Of a stretch of DNA of 22,829 bases, positions 1 to 8,348 are shown in pieces. Position 1 is the first letter of the stretch. Every line of letters starts with the position of its first letter. Source of the DNA: Brevundimonas sp. (lineage in GTDB: Bacteria; Pseudomonadota; Alphaproteobacteria; Caulobacterales; Caulobacteraceae); assembly GCF_031082345.1 (NCBI RefSeq), contig NZ_JAVHLH010000011.1:1-22829 (forward strand), given 5' to 3'. The notes beneath the pieces are model-generated. The model had not been told where the DNA came from and searched no databases. It saw nothing but the letters and a program-made list of their open reading frames with translations. The position numbers were made by a program, and so were the translations under genes.

Positions 1-2005
1 GCGCGACCTCGGCGGCGGCGGCTCCGGTGACCTCTCCGCCCGGCCCGGAGCCGGCCTCGCCCTCGTCGACGCCGACCGGGGCCACGGCCTCCGGCGGCAG
101 CGGCCGCTCGATACGGGCGCGCATGTCGGGATCCTTGAGCAGCACGGTCTTCATGATCTCCCGCGCCTTGGGCGCGGCGTCGACCGAGCCTCCGGACGGC
201 GCGTGCTGGATGATCAGGGCGATGGCGTAGCGCGGCGCATCGTGCGGGGCGAAGGCCACGAACAGGGCGTGGTCGCGGCGGCTCCACACCGCATCGCGGG
301 GGCCGCGCGAGCCGGAGCCATAGTCGCGCGACTGGGCCGTGCCGGTCTTGCCGGCCATCTGGATGTCGCCGAGGCCGAGCTGGGAGGTGCGGTAGGCGGT
401 GCCGGTGACGTCGTTGGCCACAGCCGCCATGCCCGCCCGCACGATGTCGAGATGTTCCTTGCTGAACGGCAGGTCGGCGAAGGCCTCGGCGTCCGGCTGC
501 TTCTCGCCCCCGATCGCCTTGACCAGCCGCGGCTGGACGGCCTTGCGGCCGCTGGCGAGGCGGCTGGTCATCACCGCCAGCTGCAGGGCGTTCACCTCGA
601 GCGCGCCCTGCCCGATGGCCACCGACAGGGTCTCGCCTGGATACCAGGTGCCGTCGTCGTCCCATTTGGTGCGGGCCGCGTAATCGCGTTTCCACTGGGT
701 CGAGGGCACGGTGCCGCTGGACTGCCCCGCGATGCCGATCTCATAGGCCTGGCCGAAGCCGAGGTCCTTGGCCACACGCGCAATCCGGTCCACGCCGGCC
801 CGGTTGCAGAGGTGGTAGAAATAGGTGTCGCACGAGTTCTTGATGGCGTTGTGCATGTCCATCGCGCCGTGGCCGCCCGCGCGCCAGCAGCGGAAGGTCC
901 GGCTGCCGTAGCGATAGCCGCCGGTGCAGACCACCCGCTCGGACGGGTCGATGCCCGCGTCCAGGATGGCCAGGGCCGTGGTCATCTTGAAGGTCGAGCC
1001 CGGCGGGAAGGTGCCGTAGATGGCCTTGTCCAGCAGCGGCTTGCGCTCATAGTCGCGCAGGGCGTTGTAGATGCGGGACGGCACCCCGCCGACGAACAGG
1101 TTCGGATCGAACGACGGCGCCGAGACCATGCACAGGATGTCGCCGTTGCGGATATCCATGACCACGCAGCCGCCGGACTCCTCGCCATAGACCTCCAGCG
1201 CCCGGTTCTGCACATCGGCGTCGAGGGTGAGGACAACGTCCTTGCCCGGCACCGGCGGCTTGGATCCCCCGATGTCCTCGGCCACGACCCGGCCGCGGGC
1301 GTCGACCTCGACGCGGTTGCCGCCGGCCTCGCCGCGCAGCTCCGTGTCGAATGCCTTCTCCACGCCCTGACGACCGATGCGGAAGCCGGGGTTGTAGAGG
1401 ATCTCCGGGATCTTCTCGCCACGCTCCTCGATGGCCTTGATGTCACGGTCGTTGGGCTTGGCGACATAGCCGATGACGTGGGCGAACGAGCCGCCGAACG
1501 GGTAGTAACGAGCCTCGTTCATGTCGGCCATCACGCCGGAGAGCTCGTTGGCGTAGAGGTTGACCCGGGCGAACTCCTCCCAGGTCAGGTCGCTCTTGAC
1601 CGGCACGGGCGAGAAGCGCGGCGCGGCGTTGACGTCTCGGATGATCGAGCGGCGGCGATCCACGGTGTCCGGCAGCAGGCGGCCGAGCAGGTCGAGGGTC
1701 TGGTCGAGGTCCTTGGTCTCATCACGGACGACCAGCACGCGGAAGCTGGGCCGGTTGCCGGCGATGACCACGCCGTTGCGGTCGAGGATGCGCCCGCGCG
1801 GCGGCGGCACGAGGCGGAAGTTGAACTGGTTGTTGGTGGCCAGGGTGGCGTATTGGCCCGCCTGGACGACCTGCAGCTGGGCCAGCCGGCCGGTCAGGGC
1901 GACGCCGCCGACCGCGGTCAATGCGCCCACCACGAAGGTGCGGCGCAGGAAGGAGCCCTGGCGCTCGTTGGTGTCGGAGAAGAAGATCGACGGTTCCGAA
2001 CTCAT
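1..2005 (-). CDS. mrdA: Penicillin-binding protein 2, elongasome transpeptidase (3' end outside window)
   Basis: PBP2 is the class B transpeptidase that cross-links peptidoglycan during cell elongation, working with RodA and MreBCD in the inner membrane. The 668 visible residues hold an N-terminal membrane anchor at about residues 17-38, the pedestal domain, and then the transpeptidase domain. The catalytic serine is Ser337 in the motif GSTFK, the second motif is SCD at 391-393, and the KTGTA motif starts at Lys553. These spacings fit PBP2 of the elongation type (E. coli Ser330). The ATG at 2005 overlaps the mreD stop codon in an ATGA, so translation is probably coupled. The reading frame runs off the left edge in an Ala/Glu/Pro-rich tail, so the true C-terminus is not seen. 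In Caulobacterales rodA normally follows. Identity is secure; what lies beyond the edge is inference. Confidence 0.96.
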   Translation of the reverse strand, partial: MSSEPSIFFSDTNERQGSFLRRTFVVGALTAVGGVALTGRLAQLQVVQAGQYATLATNNQFNFRLVPPPRGRILDRNGVVIAGNRPSFRVLVVRDETKDLDQTLDLLGRLLPDTVDRRRSIIRDVNAAPRFSPVPVKSDLTWEEFARVNLYANELSGVMADMNEARYYPFGGSFAHVIGYVAKPNDRDIKAIEERGEKIPEILYNPGFRIGRQGVEKAFDTELRGEAGGNRVEVDARGRVVAEDIGGSKPPVPGKDVVLTLDADVQNRALEVYGEESGGCVVMDIRNGDILCMVSAPSFDPNLFVGGVPSRIYNALRDYERKPLLDKAIYGTFPPGSTFKMTTALAILDAGIDPSERVVCTGGYRYGSRTFRCWRAGGHGAMDMHNAIKNSCDTYFYHLCNRAGVDRIARVAKDLGFGQAYEIGIAGQSSGTVPSTQWKRDYAARTKWDDDGTWYPGETLSVAIGQGALEVNALQLAVMTSRLASGRKAVQPRLVKAIGGEKQPDAEAFADLPFSKEHLDIVRAGMAAVANDVTGTAYRTSQLGLGDIQMAGKTGTAQSRDYGSGSRGPRDAVWSRRDHALFVAFAPHDAPRYAIALIIQHAPSGGSVDAAPKAREIMKTVLLKDPDMRARIERPLPPEAVAPVGVDEGEAGSGPGGEVTGAAAAEVA

Positions 2006-2520
2006 CGGAACCTCACATCGCCGTCCTCGAACCGCTCGATCAGGCGGTGCGCGAACGGGAACAGCAGCAGGGTCGGCAGGACCTGGAGGAAGACGGAGAT
2101 CAGACTGGCCGGGGTCGGGGCGAGGAAAGCCATGATCACATAAACGAGCAGAAAGGCCAGGGCGCAGCAGGCGGCGTACCAGACGAACAGCACCGCCGTG
2201 TCCTGCCCCGCCAGGAAGCTGCGCGAGGCCAGGACGACGCTGTAGATCACCAGGAAGGTCAGGCCCCAGAGTCCGAGCGGGCCGTAGGTCAGGACGTCGA
2301 GGATCAGACCAAGGGCCGCGAGCACGATCGGGGCGAGCACCGACGGGCGGATCAGCGGCCAGGCGAAGGCCAGCACCATGGGGATGACCGGCTCGGGCAG
2401 GTGCAGGCCGAACAGCTCGACCGGCGTCTGCAGGACGATGGTGGCCGCGACGGCGATCAGCGCCGGATAGACGATCCACTGCATCGGCCCGACGACGCGG
2501 ACCGCGACGGCCCGTCTCAT
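2002..2520 (-). CDS. mreD: Rod shape-determining protein MreD
   Basis: MreD is a small integral membrane protein of the elongasome that links MreC to the PBP2/RodA synthase. The 172-residue product is almost wholly hydrophobic, with about five predicted membrane segments and short charged loops, and ends in an Arg-rich tail. That matches the usual length and topology of MreD. Sequence conservation in this family is low, so the call rests mainly on the position between mreC and mrdA together with the topology. The start ATG at 2520 overlaps the mreC stop by 4 bp (ATGA), and its own stop overlaps the mrdA start in the same way. This points to one tightly coupled operon transcribed leftward. Confidence 0.93.
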   Translation of the reverse strand: MRRAVAVRVVGPMQWIVYPALIAVAATIVLQTPVELFGLHLPEPVIPMVLAFAWPLIRPSVLAPIVLAALGLILDVLTYGPLGLWGLTFLVIYSVVLASRSFLAGQDTAVLFVWYAACCALAFLLVYVIMAFLAPTPASLISVFLQVLPTLLLFPFAHRLIERFEDGDVRFR

Positions 2521-3506
2521 TCGGTCCCTCCCGGCGCGGGGGCGGGCGGGCTGGCGGCGGCGCGGCGAGCGGCGGAGTCGGTGATGGCCGTGGCCTGGGC
2601 GGGCGTGGCCTCTGACAGGGTGTCGAGCGCGGCCAGAGGCGGGGCGTTCAGGTCGTCCGGGTCGATTAGCTGGCCGAAGTCCTCGAACAGCATGATGCGG
2701 ACGTAGTCGATGGCCCCCCGATCGCTGAACAGCTTGACCCGCCAGGAGCCGTCGATGCCTCTCGCCGCGACGCCGATCGGCACCCCGCGCGGGAAGCCGC
2801 CGCCGTCGCCGGAGGACAGGATGCGGTCGCCGACCTGGACCGAGCCGACCCCGCGCACGAACTCGAGCCGCGGATTGCCCGAGCCGTCGCCGTTCAGCAG
2901 GGCGCGTGCGTCGGTGCGGTCGATCAGCACCGGGGTGCGGCTGGCCACGTCCGTCAGCAGCAGCATGCGGCTGATGTTCGGCGCGGTCCCGACGACGCGG
3001 CCGACGAGGCCGTGCTCGTTGATCACCGGATTGCCGACCTTGACGCCTCCGGCCGCCCCGACGTCGAGCAGACGGGCCTTGGAAAAGGGGCCGCGGGTGT
3101 CGGTGATGGAGCGGGCGGTGCGCATGGCCACCGGCGGCTCGGGCCGGATGCCGAGCATGGCCTCATAGCGGGCGTTGACGTTCTTCAGGGCGATGGCCTG
3201 GTCGCGCCACGGCTGCAGCTCGGCCAGTTCGCGCCGGAGGCGGCGGTTCTCGGAGACGGCGAAGAAATAGCCGCCGACGTAGTCCGAGGCCTGGCCGAAC
3301 CAGCGGACCGGCGCCGCGAACACGCCGCCGACCGGCCCGGCCACGGTCTCGACCCCGGCGCGCACCGGCTGGTAGGGCGAATTCTCCGCCCGGGCGTCGC
3401 TGATCAACAGGAGCACGCAGCCGACGGCGGCGATCACGACTGTGACCGCCGCGGTCCAGACCAGCGGCACCTTGATGTTTTCGAACGGTCCGTCGCGAAA
3501 CGCCAC
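2517..3506 (-). CDS. mreC: Rod shape-determining protein MreC
   Basis: MreC is a bitopic inner-membrane protein whose periplasmic domain forms filaments and activates PBP2. The 329-residue product has a short cytoplasmic N-terminus, one membrane helix at about residues 14-36, a coiled-coil stretch at about 80-115 (rich in Arg, Glu and Leu), and then the double beta-barrel MreC domain to about residue 275. The C-terminal 45 residues are an Ala/Pro-rich extension of low complexity, common in alphaproteobacterial MreC. The start is GTG at 3506, chosen because a strong Shine-Dalgarno sequence (GAGGAAGG) lies about 6-8 nt upstream and the conserved start of the membrane anchor follows. It sits 151 bp downstream of mreB, the only sizeable gap in the operon. 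Confidence 0.95.
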   Translation of the reverse strand: MAFRDGPFENIKVPLVWTAAVTVVIAAVGCVLLLISDARAENSPYQPVRAGVETVAGPVGGVFAAPVRWFGQASDYVGGYFFAVSENRRLRRELAELQPWRDQAIALKNVNARYEAMLGIRPEPPVAMRTARSITDTRGPFSKARLLDVGAAGGVKVGNPVINEHGLVGRVVGTAPNISRMLLLTDVASRTPVLIDRTDARALLNGDGSGNPRLEFVRGVGSVQVGDRILSSGDGGGFPRGVPIGVAARGIDGSWRVKLFSDRGAIDYVRIMLFEDFGQLIDPDDLNAPPLAALDTLSEATPAQATAITDSAARRAAASPPAPAPGGTE

Positions 3507-3607
3507 GGCGCGCCTTCCTCAGAAAAAGGGAATCAGCGGGACGCCCCCCGCCGATCCGCCGAGCCTATCGCAAAATGCGGGCCGTTTGGAAACCGCTGCA
3601 ACCTCAA

Positions 3608-3624
3608 TGTCATCAAGGATGACA
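3608..3624. repeat. Perfect hairpin between mreB and mreC
   Basis: TGTCATC, a 3-nt loop AAG, then GATGACA forms a perfect 7-bp inverted repeat in the 151-bp mreB-mreC gap, 34 bp past the mreB stop. On the transcribed minus strand it is followed by TTGAGG and not by a T-tract, so it is a poor intrinsic terminator. It could be an RNA-processing or stability element, or an operator for an internal promoter. Its function is unknown. Confidence 0.45.
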
Positions 3625-3657
3625 GGGATTTGAGAGGCGGCCGTTCGACGTTCGCGC

Positions 3658-4932
<1,275 letters not shown>

Positions 4933-5655
4933 TTATTCCTCCGGCGCCCCGGCCGCGCGCTCGCGCCGCCGGACCAGTTCGCGCACGCTGAGCATCAGGC
5001 CGAGCCAGACCGCCGCCACGCCCGCCAGGATCAGCGAGGTCCAGACCCCGTCGCCGCTGACCGCCGCGACCACCGCCCCGCCGAAGAAGGCCACCAGGGC
5101 GGTCTTGGGCAGGACGCCGAGGGCGCAGCCGAGCAGATAGGCCGGGAAGGAGGCGCGGGTCGCCCCGAAGGCCATGTTGACGACGATGAACGGGGCCGAC
5201 GGCACGTTGCGGATCATGAAGCTGGCGTAGAAGGCGTTCTTGCCGACGAATCCCTTGAGCCGGCCCATGGTGCGTCCGCCGAACCGGTCCACCATCCGCG
5301 CCGCCGGACCGCGTCCGAGCCAGTAGGTCGCGGCCGCCGAGGCCACGGTCGCCGCCCAGCTGTAGAAGAAGCCGAGCGAGGGGCCGAAGGCGACCACGCA
5401 GGCGGCGATCAGGATGAACTGCGGCGCGCCGATGAAGGCGGCGGCGATGAACAGGGCCACCGTCGCCGCGAAGGCCCACGGACTGCCGGCGTAGCCCTGC
5501 AGCCAGGCCTCGAGGTTCTCCTCGGCCGCCAGCCCCAACTGGCTCTTGCCGATCATCAGCAGGCCGACCGTCGCCCCGAGCAGCAGCGCCGTCGCCAGCA
5601 GCGTCCGCCACCGGCGGCCTTCCATGTTGAGGATGAAATCGAGCAGGCGGCGCAT
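4933..5655 (-). CDS. TVP38/TMEM64 (DedA-like, VTT domain) membrane protein
   Basis: The 240-residue product belongs to the TVP38/TMEM64 group of the DedA/VTT superfamily. These are polytopic inner-membrane proteins tied to lipid scrambling or transport and envelope homeostasis, with few members assigned an exact substrate. One helix lies at about residues 19-38, and a hydrophobic re-entrant region follows at about 60-110. A characteristic block ending in RNVPSAPFIVVNMAFG lies in the middle of the protein, where the family has its conserved FxR...P/N-x-F segment. Two C-terminal helices and a basic tail follow. I chose the ATG at 5655; the frame stays open far upstream, but that is high-GC read-through across the sigma-E promoter and neighbouring genes. 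No sigma-E-type promoter is seen for this gene. The family call is firm; the function is not known. Confidence 0.87.
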   Translation of the reverse strand: MRRLLDFILNMEGRRWRTLLATALLLGATVGLLMIGKSQLGLAAEENLEAWLQGYAGSPWAFAATVALFIAAAFIGAPQFILIAACVVAFGPSLGFFYSWAATVASAAATYWLGRGPAARMVDRFGGRTMGRLKGFVGKNAFYASFMIRNVPSAPFIVVNMAFGATRASFPAYLLGCALGVLPKTALVAFFGGAVVAAVSGDGVWTSLILAGVAAVWLGLMLSVRELVRRRERAAGAPEE

Positions 5656-5734
5656 GATCCGGCGATTAGCATTCCGTGGAACCGGCGGCGAGTGCGGACG
5701 GCTCCGGGTCGGCCCCTCTCCCTCGTGCCGGGGG

Positions 5735-5763
5735 TGATCCGGTCGGGTCGCCCGGGCGTATGG
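5735..5763 (+). promoter_or_regulatory. Sigma-E (ChrR-controlled) type promoter of the DUF2177 gene
   Basis: TGATCC at 5735-5740, an 18-bp spacer and TATGG at 5759-5763 match the sigma-E promoter form known from Rhodobacter sphaeroides and Caulobacter (TGATCC, 18 bp, TA-rich -10). The -10 ends 24 bp before the ATG at 5788, leaving room for a Shine-Dalgarno GGAG at 5778-5781. The same pattern, on the other strand, sits before the sigma-factor gene in this window, which strongly supports the call. Confidence 0.82.
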
Positions 5764-5787
5764 GAAACGACTCAACCGGAGACGACC

Positions 5788-6207
5788 ATGACCCAAGCCC
5801 TCGCCTTCGCTGTGGTGCTCATCATCTTCGGGGTGATCGACACCCTGTGGCTCGGCTCCATGGGCGACCGGATCTATCGGCCGCTGATCGGCGAGGTGCT
5901 GGCGGACAAGTTCCGGCTGGCTCCGGCCATCGCCTTCTACGCCCTGTATGCGGCCGGCCTGACGATCTTCGCGGTCCTCCCGGGGCTCAAGACCGGCGAC
6001 TGGAAGACGGCGCTGATGTGGGGCGCCCTGTTCGGCCTGTTCGCCTACGGCACCTACGACCTGACCAACTACGCCACGCTGAAGACCTGGGGACTGAAGA
6101 TCACCGTGCTGGACATGACCTGGGGCGTGATCGTCAGCGGCGTGTCGTCGGCGGCGGCCTGCGCCGTGGCGCTGCGCCTGATGAAGGTGTTGAACCTGGC
6201 GATCTAG
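5788..6207 (+). CDS. DUF2177 family membrane protein, predicted sigma-E regulon member
   Basis: This 139-residue protein has four predicted membrane helices (about residues 3-20, 45-65, 78-98 and 110-132) and the DUF2177 signatures: an early Asp in IDTLWLG and the later run YGTYDLTNYATLK. No biochemical activity is established for the family, but it often sits beside ChrR-type sigma-E systems, DUF1295, DUF1365 and COG2907 genes, so a role in membrane lipid modification or protection is plausible. The ATG at 5788 follows GGAG by 6 nt and a sigma-E-type promoter at 5735-5763. It converges on the DUF1295 gene, and the two stop codons interlock within one CTAG at 6204-6207. Confidence 0.88.
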   Translation: MTQALAFAVVLIIFGVIDTLWLGSMGDRIYRPLIGEVLADKFRLAPAIAFYALYAAGLTIFAVLPGLKTGDWKTALMWGALFGLFAYGTYDLTNYATLKTWGLKITVLDMTWGVIVSGVSSAAACAVALRLMKVLNLAI

Positions 6208-7007
6208 CGCTTCGGCAGGCGCGGGAAGAAGACCGGGGTGCGGGCGGCGTAGCGGGCGAAGGCCTCGGGCCGGCTGCGCTGCATGTGCTGTTCCAGCGGC
6301 GGGATACCCGACACCCGGGTCAGCAGCCAGTAGATGTAGACCGGGCCGACCAAGGCCAGCCAGCCCCAGGGGCGGTCGCCGCCAAAATCGATCGCCAGAA
6401 CCGGCCAGGCGCACCAGCCCAGCCATTCGAAGAAGTAGTTGGGATGCCGCGACCAGGCCCACAGGCCCCGATCCATGACCTGATCCCGGGTCGTCGCGGG
6501 ATTGGCCCGGAAAGCCGCCAGCTGCCGGTCGGCGACGCCCGCCCCGACCACGCCGGCGACCAGCAGGGCGGCGCCGAGGGCGTCCTGAAGGCCGAGCGGC
6601 CCCTCGCGATTGTGGGCCGCGAGCAGAATCGGCAGGACCAGAACCGCCGCCGCGGCGGCCTGCAGTTGCAGGAAGGCGAACAGCCGGGTCTGGAAACCGG
6701 CGCCCCAGTCTTCGCGCAGCCGGGCGTAGCGGGCGTCCTCGGGGCCAGAGCGCGACCGGCCGGCGATGTGGGCGCCGAGGCGGACGCCCCAAAGGGCGGC
6801 GAGGCCGGCGGCCAGCCACTGACGCGGGTCGGGCGCTCCATCGACCGGATACAGCGCCGCGCCGGCCCCGGCCGCGCACAGGCCGAAGGACCAGAAGACA
6901 TCGGCCCAGCCGCCCTGCCCCGTCATCCGCTGCACGCCCCACGCCGCCGCCATGACCGCGCAGAGGAACAGGGCGGCGAACCCCCACGGGGCCAGCAGGG
7001 CGATCAC
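6204..7007 (-). CDS. DUF1295 family membrane protein (steroid 5-alpha-reductase-like)
   Basis: The 267-residue product is a polytopic membrane protein of the DUF1295 family, related to steroid 5-alpha reductases and isoprenylcysteine methyltransferases. It has about six hydrophobic helices and the C-terminal signature region: GLWAWSRHPNYFFEW near residues 186-200, then an Arg/Tyr-containing end. In related enzymes the HPNY-type motif binds NADPH or SAM, so a reductase acting on a lipid is a reasonable guess, not a demonstrated activity. I chose GTG at 7007 because it overlaps the chrR stop by 4 bp (GTGA) and preserves the first helix. Later ATGs (for example 6954) would truncate that helix. 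It is the third gene of the rpoE-chrR operon, which places it in the singlet-oxygen response. Confidence 0.85.
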   Translation of the reverse strand: MIALLAPWGFAALFLCAVMAAAWGVQRMTGQGGWADVFWSFGLCAAGAGAALYPVDGAPDPRQWLAAGLAALWGVRLGAHIAGRSRSGPEDARYARLREDWGAGFQTRLFAFLQLQAAAAAVLVLPILLAAHNREGPLGLQDALGAALLVAGVVGAGVADRQLAAFRANPATTRDQVMDRGLWAWSRHPNYFFEWLGWCAWPVLAIDFGGDRPWGWLALVGPVYIYWLLTRVSGIPPLEQHMQRSRPEAFARYAARTPVFFPRLPKR

Positions 7008-7639
7008 AGCCGGACGAGCGGCTGCAGCAGGCGGCCGATCCAGCCGTCGAGGCGGATCTGGCCGTCGAGGGCGACGACGCACAGGCAGGGCTCGGCCGAG
7101 ACGGTGCGGGGCCGGTGGTGCACTTCGCCGTCGGCCTCCTCGAAATCGCCGGGACCGAAGCGGGCCTCGTCGGTCTCATAGGCGCCGGAGATGACGCAGG
7201 TCAGTTCGACCCCGGCGTGGGTGTGCACCGGCGTGGTGCGGCCGGAGCCGATCCGGAGCAGGATGACCCGGCAATCGCCGTCGCGGGGCGCGTGTACGTC
7301 GCGCACGTGCATGTCCGGTCCGATCCAGCGCCACGGGCCCAGCTCGTAGCGGCGCAGCGGCTCGGGCAGCTCGGTCATGTCGTTGGCCGGTTCGGGCCGC
7401 ACGGACTCTTCGGGCGCGGACAGGCTGGCCAGCGTCCGCGCCAGCAGGTCGTCGGCGACGGCGGCGGGCTCCAGGCTTTCCAGAACCTCGCCGCCGACCG
7501 CCTGCAGGTCGTCGACCCAGCGGGCGGTTTCCGGACGCAGGGCGAGATGGGTCGCCACCACCACGGATTCGGGCGGACTGAGCGTTCCGGCCGCATAGGC
7601 CAGCAGGCGTTCCTCGGAGGGTTGAAGGCGGGCGGTCAT
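7004..7639 (-). CDS. chrR: ChrR-family anti-sigma factor with degenerate zinc site
   Basis: ChrR holds its ECF sigma factor inactive until singlet oxygen or peroxides trigger its turnover. The 211-residue product has the two ChrR parts: an N-terminal anti-sigma domain (about 1-85) and a C-terminal cupin (about 95-200). The cupin keeps the metal ligands expected from the Rhodobacter structure: His139, His141, Glu145 and His175 (Rhodobacter numbering is two higher). In the anti-sigma domain, His31 is present. The positions equal to Rhodobacter His6, Cys35 and Cys38 are Gln6, Arg35 and Thr38, so the zinc site there should not form. The surrounding sequence (LLAYAAGTL, VVATHL) aligns without gaps, so this is substitution, not misalignment. 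ATG at 7639 overlaps the rpoE stop by 4 bp. The family call is firm; a changed sensing mechanism is inference. Confidence 0.92.
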   Translation of the reverse strand: MTARLQPSEERLLAYAAGTLSPPESVVVATHLALRPETARWVDDLQAVGGEVLESLEPAAVADDLLARTLASLSAPEESVRPEPANDMTELPEPLRRYELGPWRWIGPDMHVRDVHAPRDGDCRVILLRIGSGRTTPVHTHAGVELTCVISGAYETDEARFGPGDFEEADGEVHHRPRTVSAEPCLCVVALDGQIRLDGWIGRLLQPLVRL

Positions 7640-8241
7640 GACTGTTCCCCGACAGGCTGATCGAGCAGATCCCTGAGCTTGATCATCGCGTTGCGTATCC
7701 TCGACTTTACGGTTCCGAGAGGCAGCGCCAGCGACTGCGCCACCTCGGCGTGGGTGAGGTCCTGAAAGAAGGCCATCTGGATGACCTCGATCTGGTCCGG
7801 TTTCAGACTGCGCAGGGCGACGCGGACCCGCCCCTCGTCCTGACGGGCCTCGAGTAGATCGTCGGGCCGCTCCGGATCGGGCGAGTCCAGAGTGATCTCG
7901 GGGACCGGCAGGGGCCGGCTCTCCCGCCGCAGGGCGTCGATCCGGCGGTTGCGGGCGATGGTGAAGATCCAGGTCGCCGCCCGCGCCCGCGACGGATCGA
8001 ACAACTCGGCCTTGCGCCAGACCGTCAGCATGGCGTCCTGGGCGAAGTCATCGGCCGCCGCCGGCGCCGCCCCCGACCGCATCAGATAGGCCTTCAGCCG
8101 CGGCGCGAAATGGTCGAACAGCGCCGCGAAGGCGTCGCGGTCACGGTCGCGCGCCACCGCCTGGATCAGGCGGTCGTAGTCAGCTTCGCCGCTCACGGCG
8201 CCGACGCGCGCAAAGCCGATGTCCGAAACCATTCCATGCAT
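7636..8241 (-). CDS. rpoE: ECF sigma factor, RpoE/SigE of the ChrR-associated group (ECF11)
   Basis: This alternative sigma factor should direct RNA polymerase to the T(G/C)ATCC-N18-TA promoters in this window, including its own. The product (201 residues from the first ATG) has a sigma-2 region at about 25-95, with the typical FAQDAMLTVWRK and ATWIFTIARNRRID segments, and a sigma-4 region at about 130-190, with the helix-turn-helix THAEVAQSLALPLGTVKSRI. It is followed by chrR with a 4-bp overlap. The start is uncertain: the promoter -10 ends only 6 nt before the ATG at 8241, which implies a leaderless mRNA from that ATG, or initiation at an in-frame codon further in such as the ATG at 8232. 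Autoregulation through the promoter at 8248-8276 is strongly suggested. Confidence 0.93.
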   Translation of the reverse strand: MHGMVSDIGFARVGAVSGEADYDRLIQAVARDRDRDAFAALFDHFAPRLKAYLMRSGAAPAAADDFAQDAMLTVWRKAELFDPSRARAATWIFTIARNRRIDALRRESRPLPVPEITLDSPDPERPDDLLEARQDEGRVRVALRSLKPDQIEVIQMAFFQDLTHAEVAQSLALPLGTVKSRIRNAMIKLRDLLDQPVGEQS

Positions 8242-8247
8242 CAGCCC

Positions 8248-8276
8248 TCATACGCGGGAAATTCCCGGACGGATCA
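8248..8276 (-). promoter_or_regulatory. Sigma-E type autoregulatory promoter of rpoE-chrR-DUF1295
   Basis: Reading leftward, TGATCC (8276-8271), an 18-bp spacer and TATGA (8252-8248) match the sigma-E promoter form exactly. The -10 lies 6 nt before the ATG of rpoE at 8241. Its -35 box stands 4 bp from the -35 box of the divergent promoter at 8281-8309. Confidence 0.87.
8255..8267. repeat. 13-bp palindrome in the spacer of the rpoE promoter
   Basis: CGGGAA-A-TTCCCG is a perfect inverted repeat with 6-bp arms around one base. It lies entirely inside the 18-bp spacer between -35 and -10 of the rpoE promoter. The other two sigma-E promoters in the window do not have it. It could be an operator for a second regulator, or chance. 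Confidence 0.5.
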
Positions 8277-8280
8277 TACC

Positions 8281-8309
8281 TCATCCAGAACCGGATGTTC
8301 GACGTAACA
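8281..8309 (+). promoter_or_regulatory. Sigma-E type promoter of the COG2907-DUF1365 operon
   Basis: TCATCC at 8281-8286 (one mismatch to TGATCC), an 18-bp spacer and TAACA at 8305-8309 give the same architecture as the two other sigma-E promoters. Transcription would begin near 8316, which supports ATG 8349 as the start of the flavoprotein gene and excludes the upstream in-frame ATG at 8295. Confidence 0.72.
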
Positions 8310-8348
8310 GCGACCGTGCCGCCCGTCCGTGGGCAGAGCGGAGTTCGC

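Noticed and set aside
203..2143. A 646-codon open frame on the plus strand opposite mrdA and mreD
   Set aside because: It is antisense to well-supported PBP2 and MreD genes, has no recognisable domain, and long antisense frames are common at this GC content.
4933..7179. A 748-codon open minus-strand frame covering several genes
   Set aside because: Only its end, from ATG 5655, is a real gene (TVP38-like). The rest is out of frame with DUF1295 and chrR and crosses a sigma-E promoter.
8295..8348. ATG 8295 as start of the COG2907 gene
   Set aside because: It lies between the predicted -35 and -10 of that gene's own promoter, so it would not be in the transcript.
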